64,000 nucleotides of DNA from Streptomyces griseoincarnatus (GTDB taxonomy: Bacteria > Actinomycetota > Actinomycetes > Streptomycetales > Streptomycetaceae): positions 1-64,000 of the forward strand of contig BMTH01000006.1 of the NCBI GenBank assembly GCA_014649575.1, in the 5' to 3' direction. A program made the translations under genes and the position numbers. This document shows, one piece after another, positions 26,374 through 34,200 of this stretch; within the stretch, counting starts at the first letter, position 1, and each line of letters starts with the position of its first letter. Below the pieces are notes generated by a model. It was not told the DNA's origin, searched no databases, and saw nothing but the letters and a program-made list of their open reading frames with translations.

Positions 26374-27480
26374 GTGGCAGTCGTCGACGTATCCGAAGAG
26401 CTCAAGTCCCTCTCCTCGACCATGGAGTCGATCGAGGCCGTCCTGGACCTCGACAAGATGAGGGCAGACATCGCCGTGCTCGAGGAGCAGGCGGCCGCGC
26501 CGTCCCTCTGGGACAACCCGGACGAGGCGCAGAAGATCACCAGCAAGCTGTCCCACCTCCAGGCGGAGGTCAGGAAGGCCGAGGCCCTGCGCTCGCGGAT
26601 CGACGATCTCGCCGTGCTCTTCGAGATGGCCGAGGAGGAGGACGACCCGGACACCCGCGCGGAGGCCGAGTCGGAGCTCACGTCGGTCAAGAAGGCACTG
26701 GACGAGATGGAGGTCCGCACCCTCCTCAGCGGTGAGTACGACTCCCGTGAGGCGCTGGTCAACATCCGCGCCGAGGCGGGCGGCGTGGACGCCGCCGACT
26801 TCGCCGAGAAGCTCCAGCGCATGTACCTGCGCTGGGCCGAGCAGCGCGGCTACAAGACGGAGCTGATCGAGACCTCGTACGCGGAGGAGGCCGGCATCAA
26901 GTCGACCACCTTCTCCGTGCAGGCGCCGTACGCCTACGGGACGCTCTCCGTCGAGCAGGGCACGCACCGCCTGGTGCGCATCTCGCCCTTCGACAACCAG
27001 GGCCGCCGCCAGACGTCCTTCGCGGGCGTCGAGGTGCTCCCCGTGGTCGAGCAGACCGACCACATCGAGATCGACGAGTCCGAGCTGCGCGTGGACGTCT
27101 ACCGCTCCTCGGGTCCTGGCGGCCAGGGCGTGAACACCACCGACTCGGCGGTGCGCCTCACCCACATCCCCACCGGCATCGTGGTCTCCTGCCAGAACGA
27201 GCGGTCGCAGATCCAGAACAAGGCCACCGCGATGAACGTCCTCCAGGCCAAGCTGCTGGAGCGGCGCCGCCAGGAGGAGCAGGCCAAGATGGACGCCCTG
27301 AAGGGCGACGGCGGCAACTCCTGGGGCAACCAGATGCGTTCGTACGTGCTGCACCCGTACCAGATGGTCAAGGACCTGCGCACGGAGTTCGAGGTGGGCA
27401 ACCCGGAGGCCGTGTTCAACGGCGAGATCGACGGGTTCCTCGAGGCCGGAATTCGCTGGCGCAAGCAGCGGGAGAAGTAA
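26374..27480 (+). CDS. prfB: Peptide chain release factor 2
   Basis: 368 residues, recognises UGA and UAA stop codons and triggers peptide release in the ribosome. The RF2-type recognition tripeptide SPF is at about 204-206 and the universal GGQ at about 249-251 ([20 protein letters not shown]). The gene reads through in one frame, without the programmed frameshift of the E. coli gene. GTG 26374 begins the conserved [19 protein letters not shown] lies close before it. Followed by a strong terminator. The 5' side is unusual because a 151-bp tandem repeat reaches almost to the start. Confidence 0.97.
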   Translation: MAVVDVSEELKSLSSTMESIEAVLDLDKMRADIAVLEEQAAAPSLWDNPDEAQKITSKLSHLQAEVRKAEALRSRIDDLAVLFEMAEEEDDPDTRAEAESELTSVKKALDEMEVRTLLSGEYDSREALVNIRAEAGGVDAADFAEKLQRMYLRWAEQRGYKTELIETSYAEEAGIKSTTFSVQAPYAYGTLSVEQGTHRLVRISPFDNQGRRQTSFAGVEVLPVVEQTDHIEIDESELRVDVYRSSGPGGQGVNTTDSAVRLTHIPTGIVVSCQNERSQIQNKATAMNVLQAKLLERRRQEEQAKMDALKGDGGNSWGNQMRSYVLHPYQMVKDLRTEFEVGNPEAVFNGEIDGFLEAGIRWRKQREK

Positions 27481-27510
27481 GACCCGCCCGCCGCCCGCAC
27501 GCCGATTTGT

Positions 27511-27553
27511 CGACAAGGCAACTGCCGCTTACGGAGCGGCAGTTGCCTTGTCG
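27511..27553 (+). terminator. Strong bidirectional-looking terminator behind prfB
   Basis: Perfect 18-bp stem (27511-27528 with 27536-27553) and a 7-base loop, 30 bp after the prfB stop. The core is AAGGCAACTGCCGC paired with GCGGCAGTTGCCTT. No long T-run follows. Confidence 0.9.
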
Positions 27554-27640
27554 TGTCAGGGATGTCCGGGATTTACATCACACTCACAGCTTCCGTGTCC
27601 GGCAAAGCGTGCGGAGCAGGACATCGCGTGCGCAACGCCC

Positions 27641-27669
27641 TTGACGTTCCTTTGGAAAGTGGGAAGGGT
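27641..27669 (+). promoter_or_regulatory. Possible promoter of the LAETG wall protein gene
   Basis: TTGACG at 27641-27646 and AAGGGT at 27664-27669 are spaced 17 bp, in a 240-bp gene-free stretch before the wall-protein gene. The -10 match is weak, and other promoters nearby are possible. The transcript would have a leader of about 115 bases. Confidence 0.35.
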
Positions 27670-27793
27670 GAAGCGTGGCATGCGCATTTCTGGGGCGCAT
27701 GTGAACCGGGGGGCGTTTCACCACAGTTACCTCCGTTGATCACGGCCCCGGGCGCCGCCTCACTGACGATGAGCTACTGGGGGTAGCAACCAC

Positions 27794-28489
27794 ATGACCA
27801 AGAAGACGCGGATCCGTGTCGCACGCATCGCGGCCGGTGCCGTGATAGCGGCCGGCGCCTCGCTCACGGCGGCCGGCGCCGCCTCCGCCCTCGAGATCGG
27901 CGTGAGCGCCGAGGCGAACGACGCGGGCCTCGGCCTGGGCGTGACCCTCGACGGCGACGAGCCGGGCGACGGCGACGACGAGACGGAGGACCCGGGCTGC
28001 GACATCGGCACGAACCCGGACTGCCCGGATGACGGCGAGACGCCTGGCGACGGCGGGGAGACGCCGGGTGACGGTGGGGAGACGCCGGGCGACGGCGGTG
28101 AGACCCCCGGCGACGGCGGGGAGACGCCGGGCGACGGCGGCGAGACTCCCGGCGACGGCGGAGAGACTCCGGGCGACGGCGGAGAGACTCCGGGTGAGAC
28201 GCCCGGCGACGGGGAGGGCCCTGTCGAGACGCCCTCCGAGTCCGCCCCCGGCAGCGGTCTCGACCCCGACGGCGGTGCCTCCCCGCAGGAGGAGGGCTCC
28301 TCCTCCCTGACCGACACCGGCGAGGAGGCCCCGGCGGCCTCGGCGCAGGGCAACGGCAAGGAGCTGGCCGAGACCGGTGCCGCCGAGACCACCTTCCTGG
28401 TGATCGGCGCCGCCACGATGATCGCCGGCGGTATCGGCTTCCGGGTGCTCCCGCGCCTGATGACCGGCCGCGGCGGCGCCGCCGCCTGA
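27794..28489 (+). CDS. Secreted repeat protein with C-terminal LAETG sortase signal
   Basis: 231 residues. A Sec signal peptide (basic KKTRIRVARIAAG, hydrophobic core, likely cut after AASA) is followed by an acidic domain and seven tandem GETPGDG units (28034-28180), then partial units. The C-terminus has LAETG, a hydrophobic helix (TTFLVIGAATMIAGGIGF) and a short basic tail: a sorting signal of the LAXTG type used by Streptomyces class E sortases, so the protein should be covalently linked to peptidoglycan. The flexible acidic repeat probably acts as a stalk. ATG 27794 has GGGGG upstream. No known enzymatic domain; function unknown. Confidence 0.88.
   Translation: MTKKTRIRVARIAAGAVIAAGASLTAAGAASALEIGVSAEANDAGLGLGVTLDGDEPGDGDDETEDPGCDIGTNPDCPDDGETPGDGGETPGDGGETPGDGGETPGDGGETPGDGGETPGDGGETPGDGGETPGETPGDGEGPVETPSESAPGSGLDPDGGASPQEEGSSSLTDTGEEAPAASAQGNGKELAETGAAETTFLVIGAATMIAGGIGFRVLPRLMTGRGGAAA
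28034..28216 (+). repeat. In-gene 21-bp repeat coding GETPGDG
   Basis: Seven 21-bp units in frame, identical in protein but varied at third codon positions, followed by GETPG and ETPGDG fragments. Silent differences between units show that the protein sequence, not the DNA, has been kept. Confidence 0.9.
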
Positions 28490-28531
28490 CGGTGGCCGCG
28501 CGCGTACGCACCGTACGCACGACATGACACA

Positions 28532-28563
28532 AGGGCCCGGAGCGCCGCCGCGCTCCGGGCCCT
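28532..28563 (+). terminator. Terminator between the wall protein and the convergent zinc-ribbon gene
   Basis: Perfect 13-bp stem AGGGCCCGGAGCG / CGCTCCGGGCCCT with a 6-base loop, placed between two convergent genes. It can serve both directions. Confidence 0.85.
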
Positions 28564-28595
28564 CGCCGTGTCTGTGGAGTCCCTGTCCGTCCTGG

Positions 28596-28787
28596 TCAGA
28601 CGGTCTGATGGGCGAGCAGGGCCACCGCCGCGACCAGCACCGCCAGCAGGACGATCAGGGTCATCGGGGTCAGCCCCGCGAAGAAGTTCTCCTGCTGCAT
28701 CCGCTCGCGGTTCGCACGGCACACGGGGCACCGGCCCTCGCTCACGGGCGCGGCGCAGTTCGCGCACACCAGCCGGTCGTACGTCAT
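28596..28787 (-). CDS. Small zinc-ribbon membrane protein
   Basis: 63 residues. The N-terminus holds two CxxC knuckles (CANCAAPVSEGRCPVC, about residues 8-23), which would bind one zinc. A short basic link is followed by one hydrophobic helix (MTLIVLLAVLVAAVALLA) and the C-terminus. ATG 28787 is preceded by GAGGAGG, an excellent ribosome binding site, which makes this small frame convincing. Convergent to the wall-protein gene and upstream (divergent) of ftsE. No function can be given; a membrane-tethered adapter would fit. Confidence 0.82.
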   Translation of the reverse strand: MTYDRLVCANCAAPVSEGRCPVCRANRERMQQENFFAGLTPMTLIVLLAVLVAAVALLAHQTV

Positions 28788-29121
28788 GCGCTCGCCCTCC
28801 TCGCGCCGATTCCTGGGGTTCAACGCCCACCACCGCGTGAACGTTCCCCTTCCACTGTGCCAGGTTCCTGCGTCAGCCGCGCCGGGTCGCTCCCGGAGAG
28901 GGTGGTTCATGAGGATGCGCGGCTGCGGCGCCGTCGGGGTCGCTCGCGCCCACGCGGCGGAGCCGCACATGCCACAGCCCCGCCCCCCCTGGGATGCTGC
29001 CCTCACCCGGCACCGGAACAAAAGGGCGCAAGTCCTGCGCAACCCCTACCGGTGCCTGCGCACGCCTGCCCGGGTCGCGTAAGGTCACGCTCATCTACCC
29101 CCGGCTACCCGTGGTGCATCC
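28788..29121. other. Gap before ftsE containing a dispersed repeat
   Basis: 334 bp without a gene. Its centre (28943-28990) is a copy of a second dispersed repeat, CTCGCGCCCACGCGGCGG and onward, also found inside a permease gene at 60915-60966. The last 100 bp must hold the ftsE promoter; I see no convincing boxes. Confidence 0.75.
28943..28990. repeat. Dispersed repeat, type 2
   Basis: CTCGCGCCCACGCGGCGG, then AGCCGCACAT, a short variable part, ACAGCCCCGC and a C-run. It matches 60915-60966 over its whole length with a few substitutions and small gaps. Confidence 0.75.
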
Positions 29122-29811
29122 GTGATCCGATTCGACAACGTGTCCAAGGTCTACCCCAAGCAGACCCGCCCAGCCCTCCGGGACGTGTCCCTGGAGGTCG
29201 AGAAGGGCGAGTTCGTGTTCCTCGTCGGGTCCTCCGGCTCCGGTAAGTCCACCTTCCTGCGGCTCGTCCTGCGCGAGGAGCGGGCCAGCCACGGGCAGGT
29301 GCACGTCCTCGGCAAGGATCTCGCCCGCGTCTCCAACTGGAAGGTGCCGCAGATCCGGCGGCAGCTGGGGACCGTGTTCCAGGACTTCCGCCTGCTGCCG
29401 AACAAGACGGTCGCCGAGAACGTGGCCTTCGCGCAGGAGGTCATCGGCAAGTCGCGCGGTGAGATCCGCAAGTCCGTGCCGCAGGTGCTCGACCTGGTCG
29501 GGCTCGGCGGCAAGGAGGACCGGATGCCGGGCGAGCTGTCCGGCGGTGAGCAGCAGCGCGTCGCCATCGCGCGGGCCTTCGTCAACCGGCCCAAGCTGCT
29601 CATCTGCGACGAGCCCACCGGCAACCTCGACCCGCAGACCTCCGTCGGCATCATGAAGCTGCTCGACCGGATCAACCGGACGGGCACCACCGTGGTGATG
29701 GCGACGCACGACCAGAACATCGTGGACCAGATGCGCAAGCGCGTCATCGAGCTGGAGAAGGGCCGCCTCGTGCGCGACCAGGCACGCGGCGTCTACGGCT
29801 ACCAGCACTGA
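29122..29811 (+). CDS. ftsE: Cell division ATP-binding protein FtsE
   Basis: 229 residues, the ATPase of the FtsEX complex, which transmits a cell-division or growth signal across the membrane to peptidoglycan hydrolases. Walker [10 protein letters not shown] (36-44), Q-loop FQDFRLLP (87-94), signature [14 protein letters not shown] (139-152) and Walker [13 protein letters not shown] (159-170) are all present. GTG 29122 is the start; the ribosome binding site is weak. ftsX follows 29 bp downstream, then an S41 protease, smpB and tmRNA, the conserved actinobacterial order. Confidence 0.97.
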   Translation: MIRFDNVSKVYPKQTRPALRDVSLEVEKGEFVFLVGSSGSGKSTFLRLVLREERASHGQVHVLGKDLARVSNWKVPQIRRQLGTVFQDFRLLPNKTVAENVAFAQEVIGKSRGEIRKSVPQVLDLVGLGGKEDRMPGELSGGEQQRVAIARAFVNRPKLLICDEPTGNLDPQTSVGIMKLLDRINRTGTTVVMATHDQNIVDQMRKRVIELEKGRLVRDQARGVYGYQH

Positions 29812-29840
29812 CGCTCCACGGAAAGGCTTGATCAGACGCC

Positions 29841-30758
29841 ATGCGCGCCCAGTTCGTCCTGTCGGAGATCGGCGTCGGTCTCCGCCGCAACCTGACGATG
29901 ACCTTCGCGGTCGTCGTCTCCGTCGCCCTGTCGCTCGCCCTGTTCGGCGGGTCGCTCCTGATGAGCGACCAGGTGAGCTCGATGAAGGGCTACTGGTACG
30001 ACAAGGTCAACGTCTCCATCTTCCTGTGCAACAAGTCCGACGCCGAGTCCGACCCGAACTGCGCCAAGGGCGCGGTGACCGACGACCAGAAGAGCCAGAT
30101 CAAGGCCGACCTGGAGAAGATGTCGGTCGTCGACACGGTGTCGTACGAGTCGCAGGACGAGGCGTACAAGCACTACAAGGAGCAGTTCGGCGACTCGCCG
30201 CTGGCCAGCTCCCTCACGCCGGACCAGATGCAGGAGTCGTACCGCATCAAGCTGAAGGACCCGGAGAAGTACCAGGTCATCGCGACCGCCTTCGACGGGC
30301 GCGACGGGGTGCAGTCCGTGCAGGACCAGAAAGGCCTGCTGGACAACCTCTTCGGCCTGCTGGAGGGCATGAACATCGCCGCCCTCGCGATGATGGCGCT
30401 GATGCTGGTCGTCGCCCTGATGCTGATCGTGAACACCGTCCGGGTGTCCGCGTTCAGCCGACGGCGCGAGACCGGGATCATGCGCCTGGTGGGCGCCTCC
30501 GGCTTCTACATCCAGGCGCCGTTCATCATGGAGGCCGCGGTCGCCGGACTCATCGGCGGCGGCCTCGCGTGCGGCTTTCTGATCCTGGCGCGGTACTTCA
30601 TCATCGACCACGGACTCGCCCTGTCGGAGAAGCTGAGCCTGATCAACTTCATCGGCTGGGACGCCGTCCTGACGAAGCTTCCGCTCATCCTGGCGACCAG
30701 TCTGCTGATGCCGGCGTTGGCCGCGTTCTTCGCGCTGCGCAAGTATCTGAAGGTGTGA
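29841..30758 (+). CDS. ftsX: Cell division protein FtsX
   Basis: 305 residues, membrane partner of FtsE. One N-terminal helix (about 20-45) is followed by a large extracellular loop (about 50-175, with a Cys pair in CNKSDAESDPNC), then three helices at the C-terminal side and the typical SAFSRRRETGIMRLVGAS coupling segment that contacts FtsE. The outer loop is the part that recruits hydrolases in related systems. ATG 29841, with GGAAAGG 13 bases upstream. Confidence 0.97.
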   Translation: MRAQFVLSEIGVGLRRNLTMTFAVVVSVALSLALFGGSLLMSDQVSSMKGYWYDKVNVSIFLCNKSDAESDPNCAKGAVTDDQKSQIKADLEKMSVVDTVSYESQDEAYKHYKEQFGDSPLASSLTPDQMQESYRIKLKDPEKYQVIATAFDGRDGVQSVQDQKGLLDNLFGLLEGMNIAALAMMALMLVVALMLIVNTVRVSAFSRRRETGIMRLVGASGFYIQAPFIMEAAVAGLIGGGLACGFLILARYFIIDHGLALSEKLSLINFIGWDAVLTKLPLILATSLLMPALAAFFALRKYLKV

Positions 30759-30770
30759 CTCTTGCCAACC

Positions 30771-30800
30771 GGGGCGCGCGGCCAACAGGCCGTGCGCCCC
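30771..30800 (+). terminator. Hairpin between ftsX and the S41 protease gene
   Basis: 13-bp stem with one G-U type mismatch (30771-30783 with 30788-30800) and an AACA loop, 12 bp after the ftsX stop. It may cut transcription or only attenuate it, since the next gene starts 26 bp later. Confidence 0.65.
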
Positions 30801-30825
30801 TTCGCGTTGTCCTAGACTCACCGGC

Positions 30826-31986
30826 ATGTCAGGTCGTGACCCGTTCTGTCGGCCCCGCAGCGTCCGCCGCGGCGCCGCCCTGACCTTGGTCTTCGCGAGC
30901 GTGCTCGTCGCCGGCGCGGCCACGGGCAGCCTTCCCGGCGCCGACCGCGGGGACGCCGCGGACGGCGCCGCGCAGGCCGCTCCGGTCGGCCACCACGCCG
31001 AGGTCGCCCGGGCGGCCGAGGAGGCCGCCGCCCACGGCGCGTCCCCGCTGGAGGCCGCGGAGCGCGCGGTCAGCCGCAGCGGCGACCGCTGGGGCGCCGT
31101 CTACTCGCGCGGCGAGTACGAGGAGTTCGAGGCCACCCTCGACGGCGCCTACACCGGCGTCGGCCTGTGGGCCCGCGAGCGGGACGGGCGCATCGAGGTG
31201 AGCAGGGTCGGCAGCGGCACGCCCGCCGACGAGGCGGGCATCCGCCCGGGCGACCGGCTGCGCAGCGTAGACGGGGAGAAGGTCGACGGGCGGCCCGTCA
31301 CCGAGGTCGTCTCGTTACTGCGCGGCGACAGGGCGGGCAAGGCCGCCGGCAGCACCGTGCGGCTGGGCCTCGAGCGCGGCTCGCGCTCGTGGAGCGAGAC
31401 CGTCCGGCGCGCCCGGCTGTCCCGGGATCCGGTCACCGTCCGCTCCCTGGCCTCCGGTGTCACGATCGTCCAGGTGTCCGCCTTCACCAAGGGCTCCGGA
31501 GAGAAGGTGGGCGCCGCTGTGCGGGAGGCGCCGAAGGAGTCCGGCATCGTCCTCGACCTGCGGGGCAATCCCGGCGGCCTGGTCGCCGAGGCGGTCACCG
31601 CGGCCTCCGCCTTCCTCGACGGCGGCCTGGTCGCCACCTACGACGTCGCCGGGGAGCAGCGTGCCCTGCACGCCGAGCCCGGCGGCGACACGAGGAGACC
31701 TCTGGTCGCGCTGGTCGACGGGGGGACGATGAGCGCGGCCGAACTTCTCACCGGCGCCCTCCAGGACCGCGGACGGGCGGTCGTCGTGGGATCCCGCACC
31801 TTCGGCAAGGGCTCGGTGCAGATGCCGACGGAGCTGCCCGACGGCTCCGTCGCCGAACTGACCGTCGGCCACTACCGCACCCCCTCCGGCCGTGGCGTCG
31901 ACGGCCACGGCATCACCCCCGACCTGGAGGCCGACGGGCGGGCGCTGGAGCGCGCGGAGACGGTCGTCGGCGGACTCGGCCGGTGA
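30826..31986 (+). CDS. S41 family C-terminal processing peptidase, secreted or membrane-anchored, with a TTA codon
   Basis: 386 residues. An N-terminal hydrophobic segment (about 15-37) directs export. A PDZ domain (about 108-188, with GVGLWARERDGRIEVSRV and AGIRPGDRLRSVDGEKVDG) is followed by the S41 protease core: LDLRGNPGG, the nucleophile Ser303 in GGTMSAAELL, and Lys328 in TFGKGSVQ. Codon 164 is TTA (31315-31317), rare in Streptomyces and read by the developmental bldA tRNA. It probably cleaves envelope proteins in connection with FtsEX, whose genes precede it. ATG 30826. Confidence 0.92.
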   Translation: MSGRDPFCRPRSVRRGAALTLVFASVLVAGAATGSLPGADRGDAADGAAQAAPVGHHAEVARAAEEAAAHGASPLEAAERAVSRSGDRWGAVYSRGEYEEFEATLDGAYTGVGLWARERDGRIEVSRVGSGTPADEAGIRPGDRLRSVDGEKVDGRPVTEVVSLLRGDRAGKAAGSTVRLGLERGSRSWSETVRRARLSRDPVTVRSLASGVTIVQVSAFTKGSGEKVGAAVREAPKESGIVLDLRGNPGGLVAEAVTAASAFLDGGLVATYDVAGEQRALHAEPGGDTRRPLVALVDGGTMSAAELLTGALQDRGRAVVVGSRTFGKGSVQMPTELPDGSVAELTVGHYRTPSGRGVDGHGITPDLEADGRALERAETVVGGLGR

Positions 31987-32046
31987 CCCGCCCCCGGTAA
32001 TCGGCTTCCCGTGGAGCCCCTCCGTAGTGCGAAAATGGGCGGCACT

Positions 32047-32526
32047 ATGGCTAAGGAAAAAGGGCGCAAGCTGATCGCGCAGAACAAGAAGGCGCGCCAC
32101 GACTACCTCATCATCGACACCTACGAGGCGGGTCTGGTGCTCACCGGCACCGAGGTGAAGTCCCTGCGCCAGGGCCGGGCGTCGCTGGTGGACGGCTTCG
32201 TCCAGCTCACCGACCACGAGGCGTGGCTGCACAACGTGCACGTCCCCGAGTACAGCCAGGGCACCTGGACGAACCACAGCGCCCGGCGCAAGCGGAAGCT
32301 GCTGCTGCACCGCGAGGAGATCGACAAGCTGGAGGCCAAGTCCCAGGAGACCGGCCACACCATCGTGCCGCTCGCCCTGTACTTCAAGGACGGCCGGGCG
32401 AAGGTCGAGATCGCGCTCGCCAAGGGCAAGAAGGAGTACGACAAGCGGCAGACGCTGCGCGAGAAGCAGGACCGGCGGGAGGCCGAGCGGGCGATCTCCG
32501 CGGTGCGCAGGAAGCAGCGGGCCTGA
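32047..32526 (+). CDS. smpB: SsrA-binding protein SmpB
   Basis: 159 residues. It binds tmRNA and carries it into stalled ribosomes. Recognised by [39 protein letters not shown] and the basic C-terminal tail that mimics an anticodon stem ([20 protein letters not shown]). ATG 32047 begins [16 protein letters not shown]. The tmRNA gene lies 125 bp downstream in the same direction. Confidence 0.97.
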   Translation: MAKEKGRKLIAQNKKARHDYLIIDTYEAGLVLTGTEVKSLRQGRASLVDGFVQLTDHEAWLHNVHVPEYSQGTWTNHSARRKRKLLLHREEIDKLEAKSQETGHTIVPLALYFKDGRAKVEIALAKGKKEYDKRQTLREKQDRREAERAISAVRRKQRA

Positions 32527-32651
32527 GGGTCCGGGGCCCCGGGACCTCGCGGGAATAGGCTGGCATCGACCCGCGTTGGTCACGTACGATGGCATCGCAC
32601 CCCACAGCGGGTGCGCGTCACCTCCTCCGGGAGGGTTTGACAACACAACAT

Positions 32652-33052
32652 GGGGATGATCGGTTTCGACAGCGGCTGTCGAAGCAGGGGAAGCGTGTCG
32701 AGGAAGCGGCCATGATCTCGTAAACCACAGGCCGAAAAAAATAATCGCCAATTCCAAGCGATCTGTCTCCCAGGGCGAGCTCGCCCTCGCTGCCTGATCT
32801 TCAGGTAGCGAGCAGCGGCTCCCCTACTTAAGGGAGTGTCAGCCCGGGGATGTTCCCGACCCGGATCCTGGCATCAGCTAGGGAACTAAACCTTGATCCC
32901 GGTCACGGGGTGAAGAGGGAAAACACACAGTGACTGGGCCCGTCGGAGACTTGTCGGCGTGATCTCCGGGGCCGAGAAAAGCACAGCCGACTGCACACGG
33001 AGAAGCCCTGGTTCCGCACCGTTGGACGCGGGTTCGATTCCCGCCATCTCCA
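32652..33052 (+). ncRNA. ssrA: tmRNA (ssrA)
   Basis: About 401 bases, rescuing stalled ribosomes together with SmpB. The 5' end GGGGATGATCGGTTTCGAC and 3' end GGTTCGATTCCCGCCATCTCC form the tRNA-Ala-like part (GGGGATG pairs with CATCTCC; the T-arm GGTTCGATTC is present). CCA is not encoded after position 33052. The tag frame runs 32747-32797: GCC resume codon, then a stop TGA, giving ANSKRSVSQGELALAA. The ALAA end is the standard ClpXP/Tsp-type degradation signal. The middle of the tag differs from the Streptomyces tag I recall (ANTKRDSSQQAFALAA). Confidence 0.95.
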
Positions 33053-33068
33053 CTTACCCCATGTGGGC

Positions 33069-33100
33069 AGAGGCCCCGTCGCGCGAGCGGCGGGGCCTCT
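33069..33100 (+). terminator. Terminator behind tmRNA
   Basis: AGAGGCCCCG (33069-33078) pairs with CGGGGCCTCT (33091-33100), with a further CGC/GCG pairing inside. It follows the tmRNA 3' end by 17 bases. Confidence 0.8.
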
Positions 33101-33216
33101 GTCATGCGCGGCCAGTCCCGCGTGGCCGCGTCCCGCGCGGCCACATGGGCGCACCCCCGCGATGTGGGGGCCGCACCCATATCGGTGGGTGGTTCACGCT
33201 TCTACCTTCACTCTCC

Positions 33217-34197
33217 ATGACACAGACCAGAGCCGCACTGCGCCCCACCGTGCTGACGGCCCTCCTGGCCGCCCTCCTCTCCGTCCTGCTCGCCCCCGCG
33301 CCCGCCTCCGCCGCCTCCCTCCAGGAGGTCACCGGCTTCGGCAGCAACCCCGGCGCCCTGAAGATGTACCGCTACGTCCCCGACGGGCTGCCCGCGGGAC
33401 GCCCCGTGGTCGTCGCGCTGCACGGCTGCACCCAGAACGCCGCCGGGTACGCCTCCGGCACCGGCTGGACCACGCTCGCCGACCGCTGGGGCTTCTCCGT
33501 CGTCCTGCCGCAGCAGCAGAGCGGCAACAACCTCAGCCAGTGCTTCAACTGGTTCGAGTCCGCCGACATCGGGCGCGGCCAGGGCGAGGCCGCCTCGGTC
33601 GCGCAGATGGTCGACCGGCAGCTCGCCGACGTCTCCGGCGACCCGTCCCGCGTCTACGTCACCGGGCTGTCCGCGGGCGGCGGGATGACCGCCGTGATGA
33701 TGGCCGCCTACCCGGAGAAGTTCGCCGCGGGCGGCATCGTCGCAGGGCTGCCGTACGGCTGCGCGCAGGCCGCGGGGACGGCGTACGTGTGCATGTTCGT
33801 CGGGGCCACGCAGACCCCCGCGCAGTGGGGCGACCGCGTGCGCGCCGCGCGGCCCGGGTACACCGGGCCCTGGCCGGCGCTCACCGTGTTCCAGGGCACG
33901 GCCGACTACACGGTGCGGCCGGCCAACATGACCGCCCTGGTGGACCAGTGGACGAACGTGCACGGCGCCGACCGCACCGCCGACGTCGGCGACACCGTCG
34001 CCGGGTACCCGCACCGCGTCTACCGCGGCCCCGCCGGGAACGCGGTCGTGGAGACGTACAGCCTCACCGGGATGGGGCACGGCCAGCCCGTCGACCCCGG
34101 GAGCGGGGACGCTCAGTGCGGGGCGGCCGGGGCGTACTTCCTGGACGTGAACCTGTGCGCCGCGTACCGGCTGGGGAAGGCCTGGCAGCTCGGCTGA
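33217..34197 (+). CDS. Secreted PHB-depolymerase-family esterase
   Basis: 326 residues with a signal peptide (RPTVLTALLAALLSVLLAPA, cut near ASAA). The mature protein is an alpha/beta hydrolase of the esterase/PHB depolymerase family: oxyanion region VVALHGCTQNA, the acidic-histidine part GTADYTVRPAN and GMGHG, and nucleophile Ser152 in VTGLSAGGGM. Such enzymes act on polyhydroxyalkanoates, feruloylated xylan or acetylated polysaccharides; the exact substrate is not readable. ATG 33217, poor ribosome binding site. It is convergent to the LacI-type gene with only 3 bp between the stops. Confidence 0.88.
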   Translation: MTQTRAALRPTVLTALLAALLSVLLAPAPASAASLQEVTGFGSNPGALKMYRYVPDGLPAGRPVVVALHGCTQNAAGYASGTGWTTLADRWGFSVVLPQQQSGNNLSQCFNWFESADIGRGQGEAASVAQMVDRQLADVSGDPSRVYVTGLSAGGGMTAVMMAAYPEKFAAGGIVAGLPYGCAQAAGTAYVCMFVGATQTPAQWGDRVRAARPGYTGPWPALTVFQGTADYTVRPANMTALVDQWTNVHGADRTADVGDTVAGYPHRVYRGPAGNAVVETYSLTGMGHGQPVDPGSGDAQCGAAGAYFLDVNLCAAYRLGKAWQLG

Positions 34198-34200
34198 GCG

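Noticed and set aside
26374..27480. Programmed frameshift in prfB
   Set aside because: The reading frame is continuous from start to stop; no internal TGA or slippery site is needed.
28034..28216. Regularly spaced 21-bp repeat as a possible CRISPR array
   Set aside because: Units are contiguous, in frame and code for GETPGDG; there are no spacers and no cas genes.
33001..33052. A separate tRNA gene at the 3' end of the tmRNA
   Set aside because: The T-arm and acceptor belong to the tRNA-like domain of ssrA; there is no anticodon arm.
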